A stretch of DNA of 64,000 nt from Paracentrotus lividus (Eukaryota > Echinodermata > Echinoidea > Camarodonta > Echinidae): assembly GCA_940671915.1 (NCBI GenBank), contig CALNVZ010003435.1, positions 4,633,498 through 4,697,497 on the forward strand, in the 5' to 3' direction. The notes beneath the pieces are model-generated. The model made no database searches, was not told where the DNA came from, and saw only the letters and a program-made list of their open reading frames with translations. Made by a program: the position numbers and the translations under genes. Positions 49,875 through 58,898 of the stretch are shown here, in pieces. Position 1 is the first letter of the stretch. Each line of letters begins with the position of its first letter.

Positions 49875-52229
49875 AGAGAGGGAGAGATTGAGTGAGTGAG
49901 TGAGTGAGTGAGTGAGTGAGATAGAGAGGAGGAAAATAAAAAGAAGGGAAGAGAGATCGAGAGTTAGTATAATAGATTTGCAGACTGAGGGAAAGATGGG
50001 GAGAAAGATAGTAACAGACAGAGAGAGAGAGAGACCGAGGCAGATAGAGAGAGAGAAAGAGAGGTTTCGAGGGAGAATTATAGACAAAATATAGGGAGGA
50101 GATGGGGGAGAGAAGGCATTGGAAGGAGACAGACAGAGAGAGAAAGAGAGAGAGAGAGAGAGAGGTTGTGGGGCGTTAGTTAACACTTATTGTTTTCTTG
50201 TCGATGCAGTGATTAGAGATAGAAGAGGTTAGAGAAAAGAGGTAACCATGACAACGACAATTAACAACAACCGAAATTTTGACCAGCGTTTCAGGTTCAG
50301 GTAGGTTTGTTTTACCATTACGGCTCGTTAAGATGTTATTCTTTCAGCACAGGTTGTTTTGTATGAAATACGTTTCAAAAGGTTCAAGAAGCGATCTATT
50401 TCCCTATTATATTTGAGATAAAGAGAGACATGCTAGTCGGAAAGCAACAAAAACAGCAACAACATTTACATATTAAATCAACATCCTGCCATTCCGTATA
50501 TGTACTTATAAATCACCATGGTAACCGCACTTAATTTAAAAAGAGTAATATATCCCTTAGTTAAATAATTCATAGGTCGCCATTATACTTAATAATTCAT
50601 CGCGTATTAAATTAGTAACCAAACATACAAAGTCATGTAGCACTCCACTGAATGAAACGACACATTACAAAGACCACTGTAATGTCATGGGCCTTACAGA
50701 ATGCAATTTTTAAGAATATTTTGATTGTTGAATACAGCAGTGCATGCAGTAGACAATAGTAAATGCAGACAAAGGAAGAGGAAATAATGCAGGCCTAATG
50801 CATGGACAAAAGATAATTACTCTTTTGTGCATTATATTCATATTAGGACATAGAATTATGTCATTATTTTGTAGACACATACAAGAAGTCGAATGACCTA
50901 GGATGTTTTAAACAAGAGAATTTAAATGTGCAAAATTTACAATAATACTCATTATATTTTGTTATTTCACGTTGTGTGTGTGTGTGTGTTTTAATTTATC
51001 ATGATAGTATGGTATTGTACTTTTTTCAATATTTTAAATGGATTCGTTATATTTATTACAAGCTGAAAGCAAAAAACATAAATAAATAAATACAACCCTT
51101 CAAGCAACATTTGCGGTATGTAGAGTAGGCATATTATCATTAAACTTAATAACATTAAACATTTTTAGACTACTGTAAATAGAACCATATTTTAAACTCA
51201 TTCCGTAATACATCACTTGAATTTATAAGCTAAAAATAAATCTTGTCTGGTTAAGGGGCAATTTGATGTTTGCAAGAGGCAATTAATCAAGGATGGATGG
51301 TTAAGTTTGGTGAAACATCTGTGTTTTGATTGGCAAAGTTTACAAATCTCTCATTATAATGGATAAGAGATTTAATTAAAACACTGTCAGGAAACCTGTT
51401 TTTTATAAGGGAAAATTACAGCTTGGTAGACGCTTCAGAAAAAGAAGATTTTAATCAAAGATTAACCTATTGCTAAGGGGAACATGTTAGCTTCTGTATT
51501 AAGTTTATTTGACGGAAAGAATCCAGTTGCCAAAGAGTTAACTGTCCATCTTCAGAAAAGTACATAAATTCATTTTTAGAAACACAAATAGTATTTGTTT
51601 TTACTTTATTCGAATCATCAAAATTGTTAAGAAATCCTCAGTAAATCTGCTTTTTACGTACCTTAATAAAAACTGTGAATTAAGAATCTTGAGATTATTT
51701 AATAATTTAATGGTTTGACAATAAAAACCAACATGAATACCACCCCCCTCCCCAAAAAAAAAAGTCGGTATGCTTTTTCTAAATACAATATAAATATCTC
51801 GATTATTATAATTATTAACAAATTCAACTGAGAAGGCAAGTGAAGTTTTTTTAAGGGGAAAAAAACCAAAAAAACTGACCATAGTTAATATCAGTTCCAT
51901 CATTACCATAAATATCAATTCCATCATTACCATAAACAGGTATGCAGATAAGTATCATTTATGTTAACAAACCACATTGGTGATAAAACATAGTAATTTA
52001 CCGCAAACAACATCCTTAAACCCAAAACACCGTAATCTTAAAGCTCTAATTTCTTACGTATTACCAGGTCGACTGATTTTTAAAGTGTGTGGTGTGCGTT
52101 ACCATAGCAACGTAGAGCGATAGAAGAGGAGAAACGAACAAGCCCTACAAGCCTGAGATGAGAATAATATTTACCATCGTCGTGGTAACTCCAGTCGGTA
52201 GCCTTTTCTTCAAATTCCGCGGCCATCAT
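11802..52229 (-). CDS. CA8: Carbonic anhydrase-related protein VIII (CA8), complete coding gene
   Basis: The CA8 family has an alpha-carbonic-anhydrase fold without catalysis; the vertebrate protein is cytosolic and reported to bind the IP3 receptor. Eight minus-strand exons join in frame to 834 bases: 52229-52175, 41725-41531, 40417-40293, 32494-32399, 27693-27631, 17306-17255, 12664-12552 and 11936-11802. They give 277 residues (human CA8 is about 290). Subfamily signatures are QSPININ (residues 35-41), VLSGGPLP (84-91), [10 protein letters not shown] (112-121), LHLIHWN (126-132), [26 protein letters not shown] and the tail DNFRPTQPL. Of the three zinc ligands of CA2, the first is Ala102, while His104 and His127 remain; Glu114 and Thr210 are kept. 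Loss of the first histidine is the CA8 hallmark (Arg in vertebrates, from memory), so the product is inferred inactive. Every intron has GT-AG ends. Introns are 0.5-10 kb and full of repeats. An extra 54-base exon may be included. Confidence 0.94.
12552..12664 (-). CDS. CA8: CA8 exon 7
   Basis: The exon has 113 bases, phase 1 in and phase 0 out, with donor GTGGGT. It encodes [19 protein letters not shown] followed by [19 protein letters not shown]. This is the carbonic-anhydrase segment with the gatekeeper threonine (Thr210). The following Thr211 is like CA2 rather than the Ile of human CA8. Confidence 0.97.
12665..17254 (-). other. CA8 intron 6
   Basis: Contains the hairpin MITE at 16167-16392, GA-rich stretches near 15200-15340 and 15560, and poly-G runs. 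An 81-codon minus frame at 13107-13352 with a hydrophobic start was seen but has no supporting feature. Confidence 0.8.
16167..16392. mobile_element. Hairpin-forming MITE
   Basis: Inverted arms of about 90 bp (16167-16257 and 16300-16392) share TGGCGATTTATAGCGATT outside and AGTAGGTATCAA inside, around a ~45-bp loop. Lies in CA8 intron 6. Confidence 0.65.
17255..17306 (-). CDS. CA8: CA8 exon 6
   Basis: The exon has 52 bases with a good pyrimidine tract and donor GTAAGT. It enters in phase 0 and leaves in phase 1. It encodes [17 protein letters not shown] plus G, aligning with the KTIPCFNPNTLLP stretch of vertebrate CA8. Similarity is weaker than in other exons, but phase and position fit exactly. 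Confidence 0.9.
17929..18515. repeat. Three tandem copies of a ~195-bp repeat
   Basis: Units begin at 17929, 18123 and 18318 with GATGGTGGTTG and share the core GTCGACCAGCTGTCGG, followed by an AACGCGACATC-like block and a GT-rich stretch. GT-rich, partly similar sequence runs on towards 18680, close to the foldback element. Confidence 0.8.
18803..18811. repeat. Putative target-site duplication, left
   Basis: GAGAGTAAT recurs at 20994-21002 at the other side of the foldback element. The 6 bases between it and the clearly matching arm ends are only partly symmetrical. Confidence 0.55.
18812..20993. mobile_element. TU-like foldback transposon with tandem-repeat arms
   Basis: Two arms of about 400 bp (18818-19227 and 20591-20987) are inverted copies of each other. 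Each is built from a ~17-bp unit like GGAGGACAACTCCCCC. The first ~85 bp of each arm share the same order of variant units, so the arms are homologous rather than independent arrays. The 9-bp direct repeat GAGAGTAAT flanks the element at 18803-18811 and 20994-21002, a likely target duplication. The 1.36-kb middle has no transposase-like frame, so it is non-autonomous. TU elements of sea urchins have this design. Long open frames within the arms are by-products of the repeat. Confidence 0.75.
19228..20590. other. Interior of the foldback element
   Basis: No coding frame of note. It contains an 18-bp T run near 20100 and a phrase TTTCGGCTCGCGCTTTGCGC at about 20219 that resembles dispersed repeats of marine invertebrate genomes (recalled, not searched). 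Confidence 0.4.
20994..21002. repeat. Putative target-site duplication, right
   Basis: Second copy of GAGAGTAAT, abutting the right arm of the foldback element. Confidence 0.55.
21564..21611. repeat. A48 homopolymer
   Basis: Uninterrupted A run followed by a few GAAA units. It may be the tail of an old retroposed sequence, but no body is recognised next to it. Confidence 0.9.
22700..23035. mobile_element. Relative of the 42.6-kb MITE
   Basis: It shares TTCGAACTTCTGCGATTTCC and GCGTCAGACGCAAGGATTTT with the 42558-42796 element in the same order. Terminal repeats are not clear, so it is diverged or incomplete. Confidence 0.45.
23071..23125 (-). other. Isolated first-exon-like segment in CA8 intron 5
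   Basis: On the minus strand CTCTTCCGCA precedes ATG, then [18 protein letters not shown] plus G, then donor GTGAGT. It is 55 bases, 18 codons plus one base, exactly the length and phase of CA8 exon 1. It could be a first exon of a nested gene or an alternative CA8 start splicing to exon 7 (phase 1), not to exon 6 (phase 0). There is no homology evidence. Confidence 0.3.
24501..24560. repeat. Second collapsed palindromic MITE copy
   Basis: An exact 32-bp palindrome at 24511-24542 (half CTCACTTCGCGGAGAC) is extended imperfectly by flanking TAAGGGTGC and GCACCCTAAG. It lies in CA8 intron 5. Confidence 0.8.
27631..27693 (-). CDS. CA8: CA8 exon 5
   Basis: The exon has 63 bases, phase 0 at both ends, with donor GTAAGA. 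It encodes [20 protein letters not shown] followed by K, matching [21 protein letters not shown] of vertebrate CA8 in position and length. Confidence 0.95.
27694..32398 (-). other. CA8 intron 4
   Basis: Contains the boundary tandem repeat next to exon 4 and a possible inverted-repeat element at 29.1 kb. Otherwise AT-rich; a 23-bp phrase is doubled at 30803-30848. Confidence 0.8.
29091..29477. mobile_element. Possible inverted-repeat element
   Basis: CACATGGCCGGATGG at the left and CCATCCGGCCATATG at the right are inverted copies about 390 bp apart. The interior has no recognised gene. It lies in CA8 intron 4. Confidence 0.4.
31705..32420 (-). repeat. Six-copy tandem repeat of the CA8 exon 4/intron 4 boundary
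   Basis: The motif CCTGTATA (minus TATACAGG) recurs at 31758, 31889, 32021, 32145, 32279 and 32398, spacing 119-134. Each unit also has a GTAAGT/ACGTTT block and a TTTCTTGACCTAG block (plus sense). The 32398 copy is the real exon 4 donor. Four of the other five keep TATACAG followed by GT. Confidence 0.85.
32399..32494 (-). CDS. CA8: CA8 exon 4
   Basis: The exon has 96 bases, phase 0 at both ends, with a T-rich acceptor and donor GTATGA. It encodes LHLIHWN, containing the third ligand histidine His127, and continues to [13 protein letters not shown]. Its last ~20 bases and the donor form the proximal unit of an intronic tandem repeat (see 31705-32420). Confidence 0.96.
34990..35031. repeat. 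A42 homopolymer
   Basis: Uninterrupted A run in CA8 intron 3; no retroposon body recognised. Confidence 0.9.
37296..37330. repeat. Perfect 15-bp hairpin with 5-base loop
   Basis: ACACTGTGGAATACA, loop GCAAG, then TGTATTCCACAGTGT. The stem is too short for a microRNA precursor; the sequence lies in CA8 intron 3. Confidence 0.7.
37514..38179. mobile_element. Non-autonomous Tc1/mariner-like element with ~245-bp inverted arms
   Basis: Ends read CAGTGCGTCCCAAAAAGAAC and its reverse complement, flanked by TA on each side (37512-37513, 38180-38181). The arms stay similar for about 245 bp (37514-37760 and 37940-38179, roughly 85% by eye). The middle has no transposase frame. Confidence 0.85.
38763..38900. 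mobile_element. Truncated copy of the CTCACTTCGCGGAGAC MITE
   Basis: It has one intact terminus (CGCGAAGTGAGATATCACCC at the right) and internal GTCGCGGAGACGA and GGAGACGTCTCCGAGACG phrases. The left end is missing after an A run. Confidence 0.65.
39680..39890. repeat. GA/GACA-rich low-complexity tract
   Basis: AGAAAG, GAGACAG and GACAGACAGAC repeats; the charged open frames over it are compositional. Confidence 0.85.
40293..40417 (-). CDS. CA8: CA8 exon 3 (zinc-site strand)
   Basis: The exon has 125 bases, enters in phase 1 and leaves in phase 0, with donor GTAAGC. It encodes VLSGGPLP, then AACAFHWGQ where CA2 has a histidine two residues before the FHWG histidine, then [14 protein letters not shown]. 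The first zinc ligand is therefore Ala102. Vertebrate CA8 carries Arg there, so the loss is shared but the replacing residue differs. Confidence 0.96.
40770..40850 (-). mobile_element. Short LINE 3' tail related to the 59.2-kb copy
   Basis: A (TTC)n run is followed by a stretch that aligns loosely with the 3' UTR of the 59194-59580 LINE, including AGTA, TCCACCA and GTATT-TC blocks in the same order. It lies in the CA8 intron between exon 2a and exon 3. Confidence 0.45.
40929..40982 (-). CDS. CA8: Candidate in-frame cassette exon of CA8 (exon 2a)
   Basis: This is a 54-base segment with acceptor TTTCAG and donor GTAGAA, phase 1 at both ends, lying between exons 2 and 3. Inclusion adds 18 codons and no stop: [18 protein letters not shown] between KYKP and VLSGG. 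Skipping gives the canonical CA8 junction. The inserted residues have no counterpart I recognise in CA8. Splice signals and phase are seen; use as an exon is inferred, and a chance match is possible. Confidence 0.5.
41531..41725 (-). CDS. CA8: CA8 exon 2
   Basis: The exon has 195 bases, phase 1 at both ends. A pyrimidine-rich acceptor ending CCAG precedes it and donor GTATTA follows. It encodes residues 20-83, starting [20 protein letters not shown] and ending IQIIFKYKP. The last codon base G joins TT of exon 3 to give valine, reproducing the conserved VLSGG junction. Confidence 0.95.
41819..42015. mobile_element. Possible short MITE with ends CAGTCACA
   Basis: An 8-bp inverted end (CAGTCACA and TGTGACTG) encloses 197 bp just upstream of CA8 exon 2. 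The ends match the first 8 bases of the 43.4-kb family, but no TA duplication is seen. Confidence 0.3.
42558..42796. mobile_element. MITE with TIR CCATGGTCACA
   Basis: The left end is CCATGGTCACAATCG and the right end CGAGTGTGACCATGG. The interior phrases GGCGAACTTCTGC and GACGCACGGATTTTGTGCGA recur, with changes, at 22700-23035. Lies in CA8 intron 1. Confidence 0.65.
43391..43620. mobile_element. Tc1-like MITE, TIR CAGTCACACAGACACTTACG
   Basis: A ~230-bp element with inverted ends of at least 20 bp starting CAGT, flanked by TA. It has a non-coding interior. The same family is at 48312-48735. Confidence 0.8.
43848..44262. repeat. Compound triplet repeat (ACT)n-(TTC)~83-(ACT/GCT)n in CA8 intron 1
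   Basis: ACT units at 43848-43900 lead into an uninterrupted TTC run at 43901-44150 (250 bp), followed by ACT, then CTG/CTA units. Seen from the CA8 sense strand the core is GAA. Homopolypeptide frames over it are artefacts. Confidence 0.95.
46163..46226. repeat. (TTTTA/TTTA)n microsatellite
   Basis: Nine to ten tandem units of TTTATTTTA inside the left arm of the 45.2-kb element; absent from the right arm. Confidence 0.8.
46548..46964. mobile_element. Nested MITE with TTAA-type ends
   Basis: The ends are TTAAAGGAAACCGAACCCCA and, at the right, TGGGGTTTGGTTTCCTTTAA. TTAA at the outer edges fits a piggyBac-like duplication. An inner inverted repeat around TTTCAGATTTTCTCAATTTT is also present. 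It sits at the centre of the larger inverted-repeat element. Confidence 0.65.
48312..48735. mobile_element. Inverted dimer of the CAGTCACACAGAC MITE family
   Basis: The first copy (about 48312-48544) matches the 43391 copy in the same orientation. A second, shorter copy follows immediately in opposite orientation, ending ACGTAAGTGTCTGTGTGACT near 48735. The unit boundary lies in the shared TGTGACTGTAGCATTACGTT region. Confidence 0.75.
49700..49825. repeat. GT-rich microsatellite
   Basis: Interrupted (GT)n with a short (GGGA) stretch, inside CA8 intron 1. Confidence 0.85.
49838..50165. repeat. GA-rich polypurine tract
   Basis: Over 300 bp of AG, GTGA and GAGG units with a few interruptions, directly after the GT tract. 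Confidence 0.85.
52175..52229 (-). CDS. CA8: CA8 exon 1 (start codon)
   Basis: It reads [18 protein letters not shown] plus a first codon base G, followed by donor GTAAAT. Its acidic residues and WSYHDD align with the N-terminal WGYEEG stretch of CA8, and joining to exon 2 gives DDGTAEWG. Two adjacent ATGs are present; the first is used here, the second would shorten the protein by one residue. The 5' UTR and promoter were not resolved. Confidence 0.85.
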
Positions 52230-55200
52230 TAGAAGATATGAACTCCTTTGCGGTCAAATTACAGACATAAAGAAAATTAACTCGAGTCCAGCTTTGATCT
52301 TTCTTCAAGGGTGCTTGATAAACATCAACATTGATGCAGAGAGATAGCTGAGCTTGGCAAGAATATTGTCGAGTCGTATTAAGCGAGGCGAGCTATACAC
52401 CTACATTTTAGTTGTATTTACGCGGTTCGTTCTGCGCATGCTCCAATCGTATGATGACGGTACGAAACATCATCCAAGCGAGGTTTGTTATTATCTATTA
52501 GCGCTGGGTGGACTATGTTATAATGGAGATGGATTAACTATCCCCGCCTGACTGACTGGTTATATGTCTGCTAACAAACTATCAGACACTCGCTTTGCCA
52601 TCTCGCCCACCCGCCTACGATTTAATATCCGCCCAGGATCATAAAACTAGAAGCCCATCATAATGACGATGATGAGGATAAACGGTAGGATGATTTAGCA
52701 GTGCAGAAAAAAAGCAACGGTCATTAGGCGAAGTCGAGCGGACACAACATACAAGTCACTGCCGAATAAATTTGTGCAGCCATATAAAACACGAACGCTC
52801 GTGTGCTCTATTAATTCGAAACCATGGTAACGTGAAATTCATAATTAAACCACCATCAACAGGTATTAATTCGGTAAGAAGCATACACCTACCGTATGAG
52901 GATGCCATATTACGCATTTTCTGAGTTGTCATGTCTCCGTAATTATTCACTTTCACTCCGGTTCACTGTTAAGGTTGTAGGAAACTGAAGAGGATGATGC
53001 CTAACCGCTCTCGATCTCTCCGACCAAACCGTGGTCAGCCGAGGAGCATACGTAATATACTTTGAGATTGTAATTTGATTTTACATCACGTCGCCCTATA
53101 TAAATATATGACTGCTTTTAAGGTTCGTATGCTACAAGGCCAAGATGAGGATGAGATAATAGAGAGAGAGGAAGATAGAGAACGAAAGTTAGAGATTGAA
53201 GATGCGAGAAAAGAATTCAACGAGACACTCTAAACGTCTTCCTAATCCACTATCTCTTCTAATATGTAATGTCACCAAAGAAAAGAAAAAATCCTTCGAG
53301 ATGTTTCCTTGAGCCCTCTCGGCAAGAGAAATGAAAACAGGTGAAAGAGAGAAGAGATCAGAGTTCAGTGATAAAATACCCTTTTCCTTTTCACAAGCAA
53401 ACCAATCAGGTTAGAAAAGATAAAGAATGTACTAGATCTGATTCAACTGGGCGTTTTCACAGATGATATTTATAAATTGCGCATGACACACAAATAATGA
53501 TAACCAAACATAATTCAACAGCATATACCACTTTTCCCCTTCACTTGTAATTCACCTATAGGGAATACGACAAAAATAAACTCGCATGCATTATTCCGCC
53601 ACTCGGAGAAACTGGCGACGTCTCGAGGTTGCCATGGAAACATTATATCGCACTTTCTAATATGGATGGAAATGGGAATATTTCAAATATAAGAGATATA
53701 TAATAGCAAGAATAAGAACGAGAGGACCGAATAGACTCTTGAGAAATAAAAACAATGTTAACCCTTGATGTTATGAATGTATGATCTTACAGATAGTGGA
53801 AAGTCAACACTACCCACCCTAAGAACAGAAAGCCAACACATGTTTTCCCTTTCTGAAATAAGGTATCCATGTTAGATAATCTTTCCAGTCTATCAGAATT
53901 TATTCTAAGCACTTTCATCAAAAAGCAAATAATAAGTCAATTTAGATACATACTGTGCGATTCATAAAAACAGGACACCGAACTTAAACGAATCGATGCA
54001 GGCAAATATTTGTTCAACGGTAATAATAATTGCGAGTGTGTTTTCACTTTACGATGGTATATTGAGTATGTTTTCATGATCACGATCATGCATTGAAATG
54101 AATTTTTCTTGGTTCCATTCGAGTTTGCAATAATACTGTACAAGCAAATCAACACAAAAATATTTTTAAATATAATTAGACAATGACATGCATTTTTGAG
54201 ATAAACATATCTATATTGGTAAAAGTTAACCATGTTTCAACTCATAAGTAGCAAGAGAACTTCAATGGTCGAAAAAAAAATGTCACAAACAAAAAACACC
54301 TTTCTATTGCAACATCAGCAACATCATCAACTCTTTACAGACTAAGATCCCAGTATTCGAGAAAAAAAAGAAGAAGATGAAATTGAAACGAAATGCAATT
54401 TGTCCCCCCCCCCCAAAAAAAAAAAAAAAAAATAATAATAATAATAATAATAAATAAAATAAAATAAAAATAATCGTTTTTCAATTTGGCGGAATATGGA
54501 AAAAAAAAACAACAACAACTGACGGAGCCTTTTACTGACAACATACATACATACATACATACCTACATGCGTACATACAATGTTACGTTAATTATAGTAG
54601 AGAAAATGTATTAATTTGATTGCTTGAATATTACGTCGTCCCAAGAAAATGAAGTAATCTTCCAGTACAAGTATAAGCGCTTGAGAAAGACCTTGTTGAA
54701 TGTGGCGATATGTTGTATCATTAAAGACGTGGAGCTTTATCGGCACAATTATCACTAAAACGTAGAGTCTCAGAATACAAAATAATGATATTTATTTTTC
54801 ATCTACATGTGGATACTACTCATTTGACATTTTGATAATACCACAGGAATTCCAAACTTAGGTTTACAAGGCGGATTTATGTTATACATGACACATTTAC
54901 AATTATCCACGCAATGGCTCATGCGCATTTATGTTCATTGATTTAACCTGTTGCATCTAATTAATTATTTATGAATAAAACAATCGGTTATTTTGTTCTT
55001 ATAACTGACACATTTCAGTTATCAAATAGCACAAATCATACCATTGCCAAGTGAGCAGCTTAAGAAAATATTTCCGAGAAGACTGAGCAAACACAAGCAG
55101 CAAAACCATATGGGACTATATACGGATATATTTAATGTGAGGACTTTTAGAAAGTAAATTATTATTGTAAATTATTATTATTTTTTATTATTATATATTT

Positions 55201-55567
55201 CTATTTTAATGGACATTATTTAATAACTGGGTGTTAGGATGTAACTTAACTGTTCTTGCTGTTTTTAATTTTATTCCTCTCTTCTAGAGTTAAATATATT
55301 TAAAATCATGTTCATGACAATTTCCAAGCACATTTTTCGCGTAAGGACTAAACATCAGCTTTTTTTTTTTAATCTTGTTTTATTTTTTTTTTCATGATAG
55401 TGAAATCAAATCAAAAGTATTTATAAATTCACACCCATTGCTTCACCCCTTCTTCTCAATGTTGCTCTCTCTTGTCATTTTTGTTTAATCTCTTTCTGTC
55501 TCCGTCTGTGTTTCTCTTAATTTAGCTCTCTCCCCATGTCATTCTCTCCATCTTTCCTCTGTCTCTG

Positions 55568-55693
<126 letters not shown>

Positions 55694-55949
55694 TCTCTTT
55701 CTCTCTCCCTCTCCCTCTAAGGCCCGCTTAAAATTCTTCAATGAATAAAGCACATTTTATTGCACTATCAAAAATCGAAAAAGAAAATGGACCATGAATG
55801 CTCTCTAATCTGCTAATGCAGGACAACTGATGGTGCGATAATGGCGCCATGTACAACAAGATCCAATCAGACATTCACTCTGACAATCAACCTCATACAG
55901 TCATAGTGTGTGCATTCATTCTAACAATTCGAGGTTATCTGACAAATGC

Positions 55950-56152
55950 CACGGTCACAACTAGTCGTGAGTAGGTCGTGCGTCAGTCGTGCATCGGTCG
56001 TGTGTCGGTCGTCTATTTATCTGCGTCCGCAAGCATATTTGGGGGGGGGGGTGGGTTTCTGTTGAAACGCAAAAAATCGCAGCTAGAGTTGGCGTCCCCC
56101 CCCCAAAAAAAAAAAACAAAAAAAAAACGTTTAGTTGTGACCGTGGCTTTAC
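55950..56152. mobile_element. MITE with TIR GCCACGGTCACAACTA and an inner ~11-bp tandem repeat
   Basis: The ends are GCCACGGTCACAACTA and TAGTTGTGACCGTGGC. Inside is a short array of GGTCGTGCGTCA-like units (55974-56020), then G, C and A homopolymer runs. The termini recall the 42.6-kb family. Confidence 0.65.
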
Positions 56153-56216
56153 AACATTCTCATAGACATTTAACAACGCAGACCGATTAAAAGATCTGGT
56201 ATTGATCCTACCTCGA

Positions 56217-56460
56217 TATGAAAAGGCCCCGATGGGTAGAGAGCACAGGGGGTCGTCGGGGTGTCATCATGCACCCATGGTATTAGCTTCTCCCGCGATG
56301 AGCTCCGGCAGATAACAGTTTGCCACGGAGGTAGCGCTTGCGAAACTTGGTGAACTTAGGATGGACATCGTAGTGCTTCGCCTTTTCTTCGCCTGCTCCT
56401 CCTCCATTTCTCTTAACACTCGGACATCAAAACGGTGGTCATTTTTCACGAAGAAAAGAC
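56217..56460 (-). other. GC-rich coding-like block, unassigned
   Basis: On the minus strand, frames read KNDHRFDVRVLREMEEEQAK, then in another frame KHYDVHPKFTKFRKRYLRGK, and in a third PWVHDDTPTTPCALYPSGPF followed by HIE and donor GTAGGA. Each frame is closed by a stop, so it is not one intact exon. It might be a 5' UTR exon, a decayed gene piece, or chance in a GC-rich patch. Confidence 0.25.
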
Positions 56461-57449
56461 ATTTTGTTCCTATTTAAATCCAGGATTGAAAAAAATTACG
56501 GCCCAAAGAAAGAATAATCCAACTGCATGATATTCCCTAGCCCCTAGCCCCTGTGACACTGCGATATCCTCAGGTCGTTCAAGAGGTTCCCTCAGATATT
56601 TCAATTCTTTCTTCAAAGACGTTTGTAATGCAAATATAGTCGTTAACAGTTATAAGGGTGTCGACTCTTTGTATTAAAGAATCTGATTTACTGCCTTTAT
56701 TGCTCTTAACTTACATTGTTGCATTGTTTTGAAAACCTGGAGGTAATACTTGAATTATATAAAAGACCTGATCAACGTGGTAACAAATAATAGAAATATT
56801 TAAACAGGTGCAGTTCTCGATGCACCGCTACGCTCCGTTGCCACAGAACCGTAAACAGTTTTTTTTTAAAAGTTATCAATTAACTTTGCATATCAGTTTA
56901 GTTTTCTAGCATTCCTTTTTAGTCGAAGTTTTTTTTTTTTTTTAATATGAAATGGACTTATCATATAAATTTGCATCAAAGACAATTAAAATACTAAATC
57001 AAAGCAACAAAAAAAAATAAAAATGCTGTAAAGTTTTTTTTTCTTTAGAAATCATCAAATTGTATTTCTAAGATACTTTTGTGCATTGAATCTGCCATTC
57101 CTATATTCTCTCGCATACAATATTAAACCAATCAATCTAATTAAGACCTGTAACCAGGTGACATACAATTTTTACAATAAATCACAAATTTTAATCAACC
57201 ATTTTGATTTGTCCAAGAATTTTAGACAAAAGGGCATCAGACTGGTTATCATCATTTTGTAATAAATTGATAGTAGCTCTTCATGATTCTTCTTTTAAAA
57301 TCTTTGAAAAATGTTTTGTACGATTAATGGCAATGGCTTATTCTATCGCTTATGGTTATAACATCCCTGAAAACTTATTTTTACTGAATTGTTATTTCTG
57401 TCTGTTATTCTCTATCGCTCACTCTGCGATCACACCCTTCTCTATCTCC

Positions 57450-57457
57450 CCCCTCCC

Positions 57458-57488
<31 letters not shown>

Positions 57489-57530
57489 CCTCTCTCCCTC
57501 TCTCCCTTTTTTTCTCTCTCTTTTCGTCTC
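57450..57530. repeat. (CT)n-rich tract
   Basis: Interrupted CTCTCT/CCCTCT pyrimidine tract in the intergenic spacer. Confidence 0.85.
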
Positions 57531-58156
57531 TGTACCTCATCCTCATTTCAACGTTCACATCGTCAGGAGCGCAAAATTAAAATATTTTGTTCTGAAAATA
57601 GAATAATTATTTACGAAAGATTCTAAACGAATAACAGGCGAAATGATTTATCTTTATACCAGTGACGTAATTTGCTGTGATATTTTCAAGCATTTTCATA
57701 TGTTTGTTCGTTTGTTTTGTCTTCGTTTGCTTTGTTTTTTTGTTTTTTTTTTTGTAAACTGTGTTATATTTTACAGAAATCACGACAATTTAATATTATT
57801 ATTATATAGAACACTTTATATCTTATACATAAGGATGTTTCTTTCGTAGGAAACTAGTAATAAGTTATTCAATTAACCTGTTATCAAACATGAGCTGCAA
57901 AAATTGGAATCCACATCTTCGCTTCGTGTCAGCGAGGTATTTATCTACATTTAGGCAGATGATAGAAAGTGTTTGGACAGTGCTGCGTGTGTGTTTCCAT
58001 GTCTACCAGTTTGAATTATATTTGAATTGGAGTACGTATTGTCTCAGCTGATACCCAAATCATGTTTCTGTATTTGATCATTAATCAATAACATCACACA
58101 GTCACATCTCTTGTCAATCATCATTCATAAGTCCATTATACCGATACGAGTACAAG

Positions 58157-58166
58157 TATATAAAAG
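58157..58166 (+). promoter_or_regulatory. TATA box of the lectin gene
   Basis: TATATAAAAG lies 102 bases before the ATG, which would put transcription start near 58187. A short upstream ATG frame (58187-58204) lies between them. A 5' UTR intron (GTATCG to TTTTAG, about 58210-58250) is possible. Confidence 0.6.
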
Positions 58167-58267
58167 CCTGCGTTCATCTTAACGAGATGACATTGCATGG
58201 TTGAATGAAGGTATCGGTCAATTTCACATTTTTCTTTTAGTTTAAATATTGAATATACTAGAGCATA

Positions 58268-58291
58268 ATGTCAGTCAATTCGATCGCAAAC
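58268..58291 (+). CDS. Lectin exon 1 (start)
   Basis: It encodes MSVNSIAN and is followed by donor GTGAGT, phase 0. The ATG lies about 100 bases below a TATA box. Joined to exon 2 it forms a typical signal peptide, which supports this start. Confidence 0.75.
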
Positions 58292-58860
58292 GTGAGTATT
58301 GTTCTTCTTTATGTTCCTTTTTTCTTTCAAATCGAGAAAAGATTTTCGAAGTTTAAAAAGAAATTGGCCATGCATTATTCGGTATCCTGTTTTCTCATCT
58401 GGGTCATAGTTTTGATAGCAAAAAGAGAACATTATTCACAGACCTCTAAATTTTACATTTTAACGCACATAAGGTACATTGACGAAACCAGAGCAAAATG
58501 ATGTTGCTTGAGCTAAATAAAATTTAATGTTGTACTTGATATTCTAAAATGCGATTTTTTTTTTTCATTCAGATTGTACTTATCCTTTTGTTACCAATCA
58601 CATCTTGTGCGGCCGCACACACCAGTGAGTATGATAGTTTCACCACTCTACGAAAAATAGCTTTTTCATTTGCATAAAAATTGTGAATTTCATTGTGATA
58701 AAACCTAACTTACACTTTCTTTGAGCAATTGATTTCCTGAATAATTATTGAACCATTTCCTTCTCACGCTCTCTCTCTCTCTCTCTCCCTCTCTCTCTCT
58801 ATCACACAAACACACACATATACACACACACACACAACACACAACACCACACTACACACA

Positions 58861-58898
<38 letters not shown>

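Larger units (their letters stand above)
41726..52174 (-). other. CA8 intron 1
   Basis: A 10.4-kb repeat-dense intron containing, from high to low coordinate, the GA/GT tracts, the MITE dimer, the 2.5-kb inverted-repeat element, the TTC repeat, and MITEs at 43.4 and 42.6 kb. No second gene is recognised. Confidence 0.8.
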
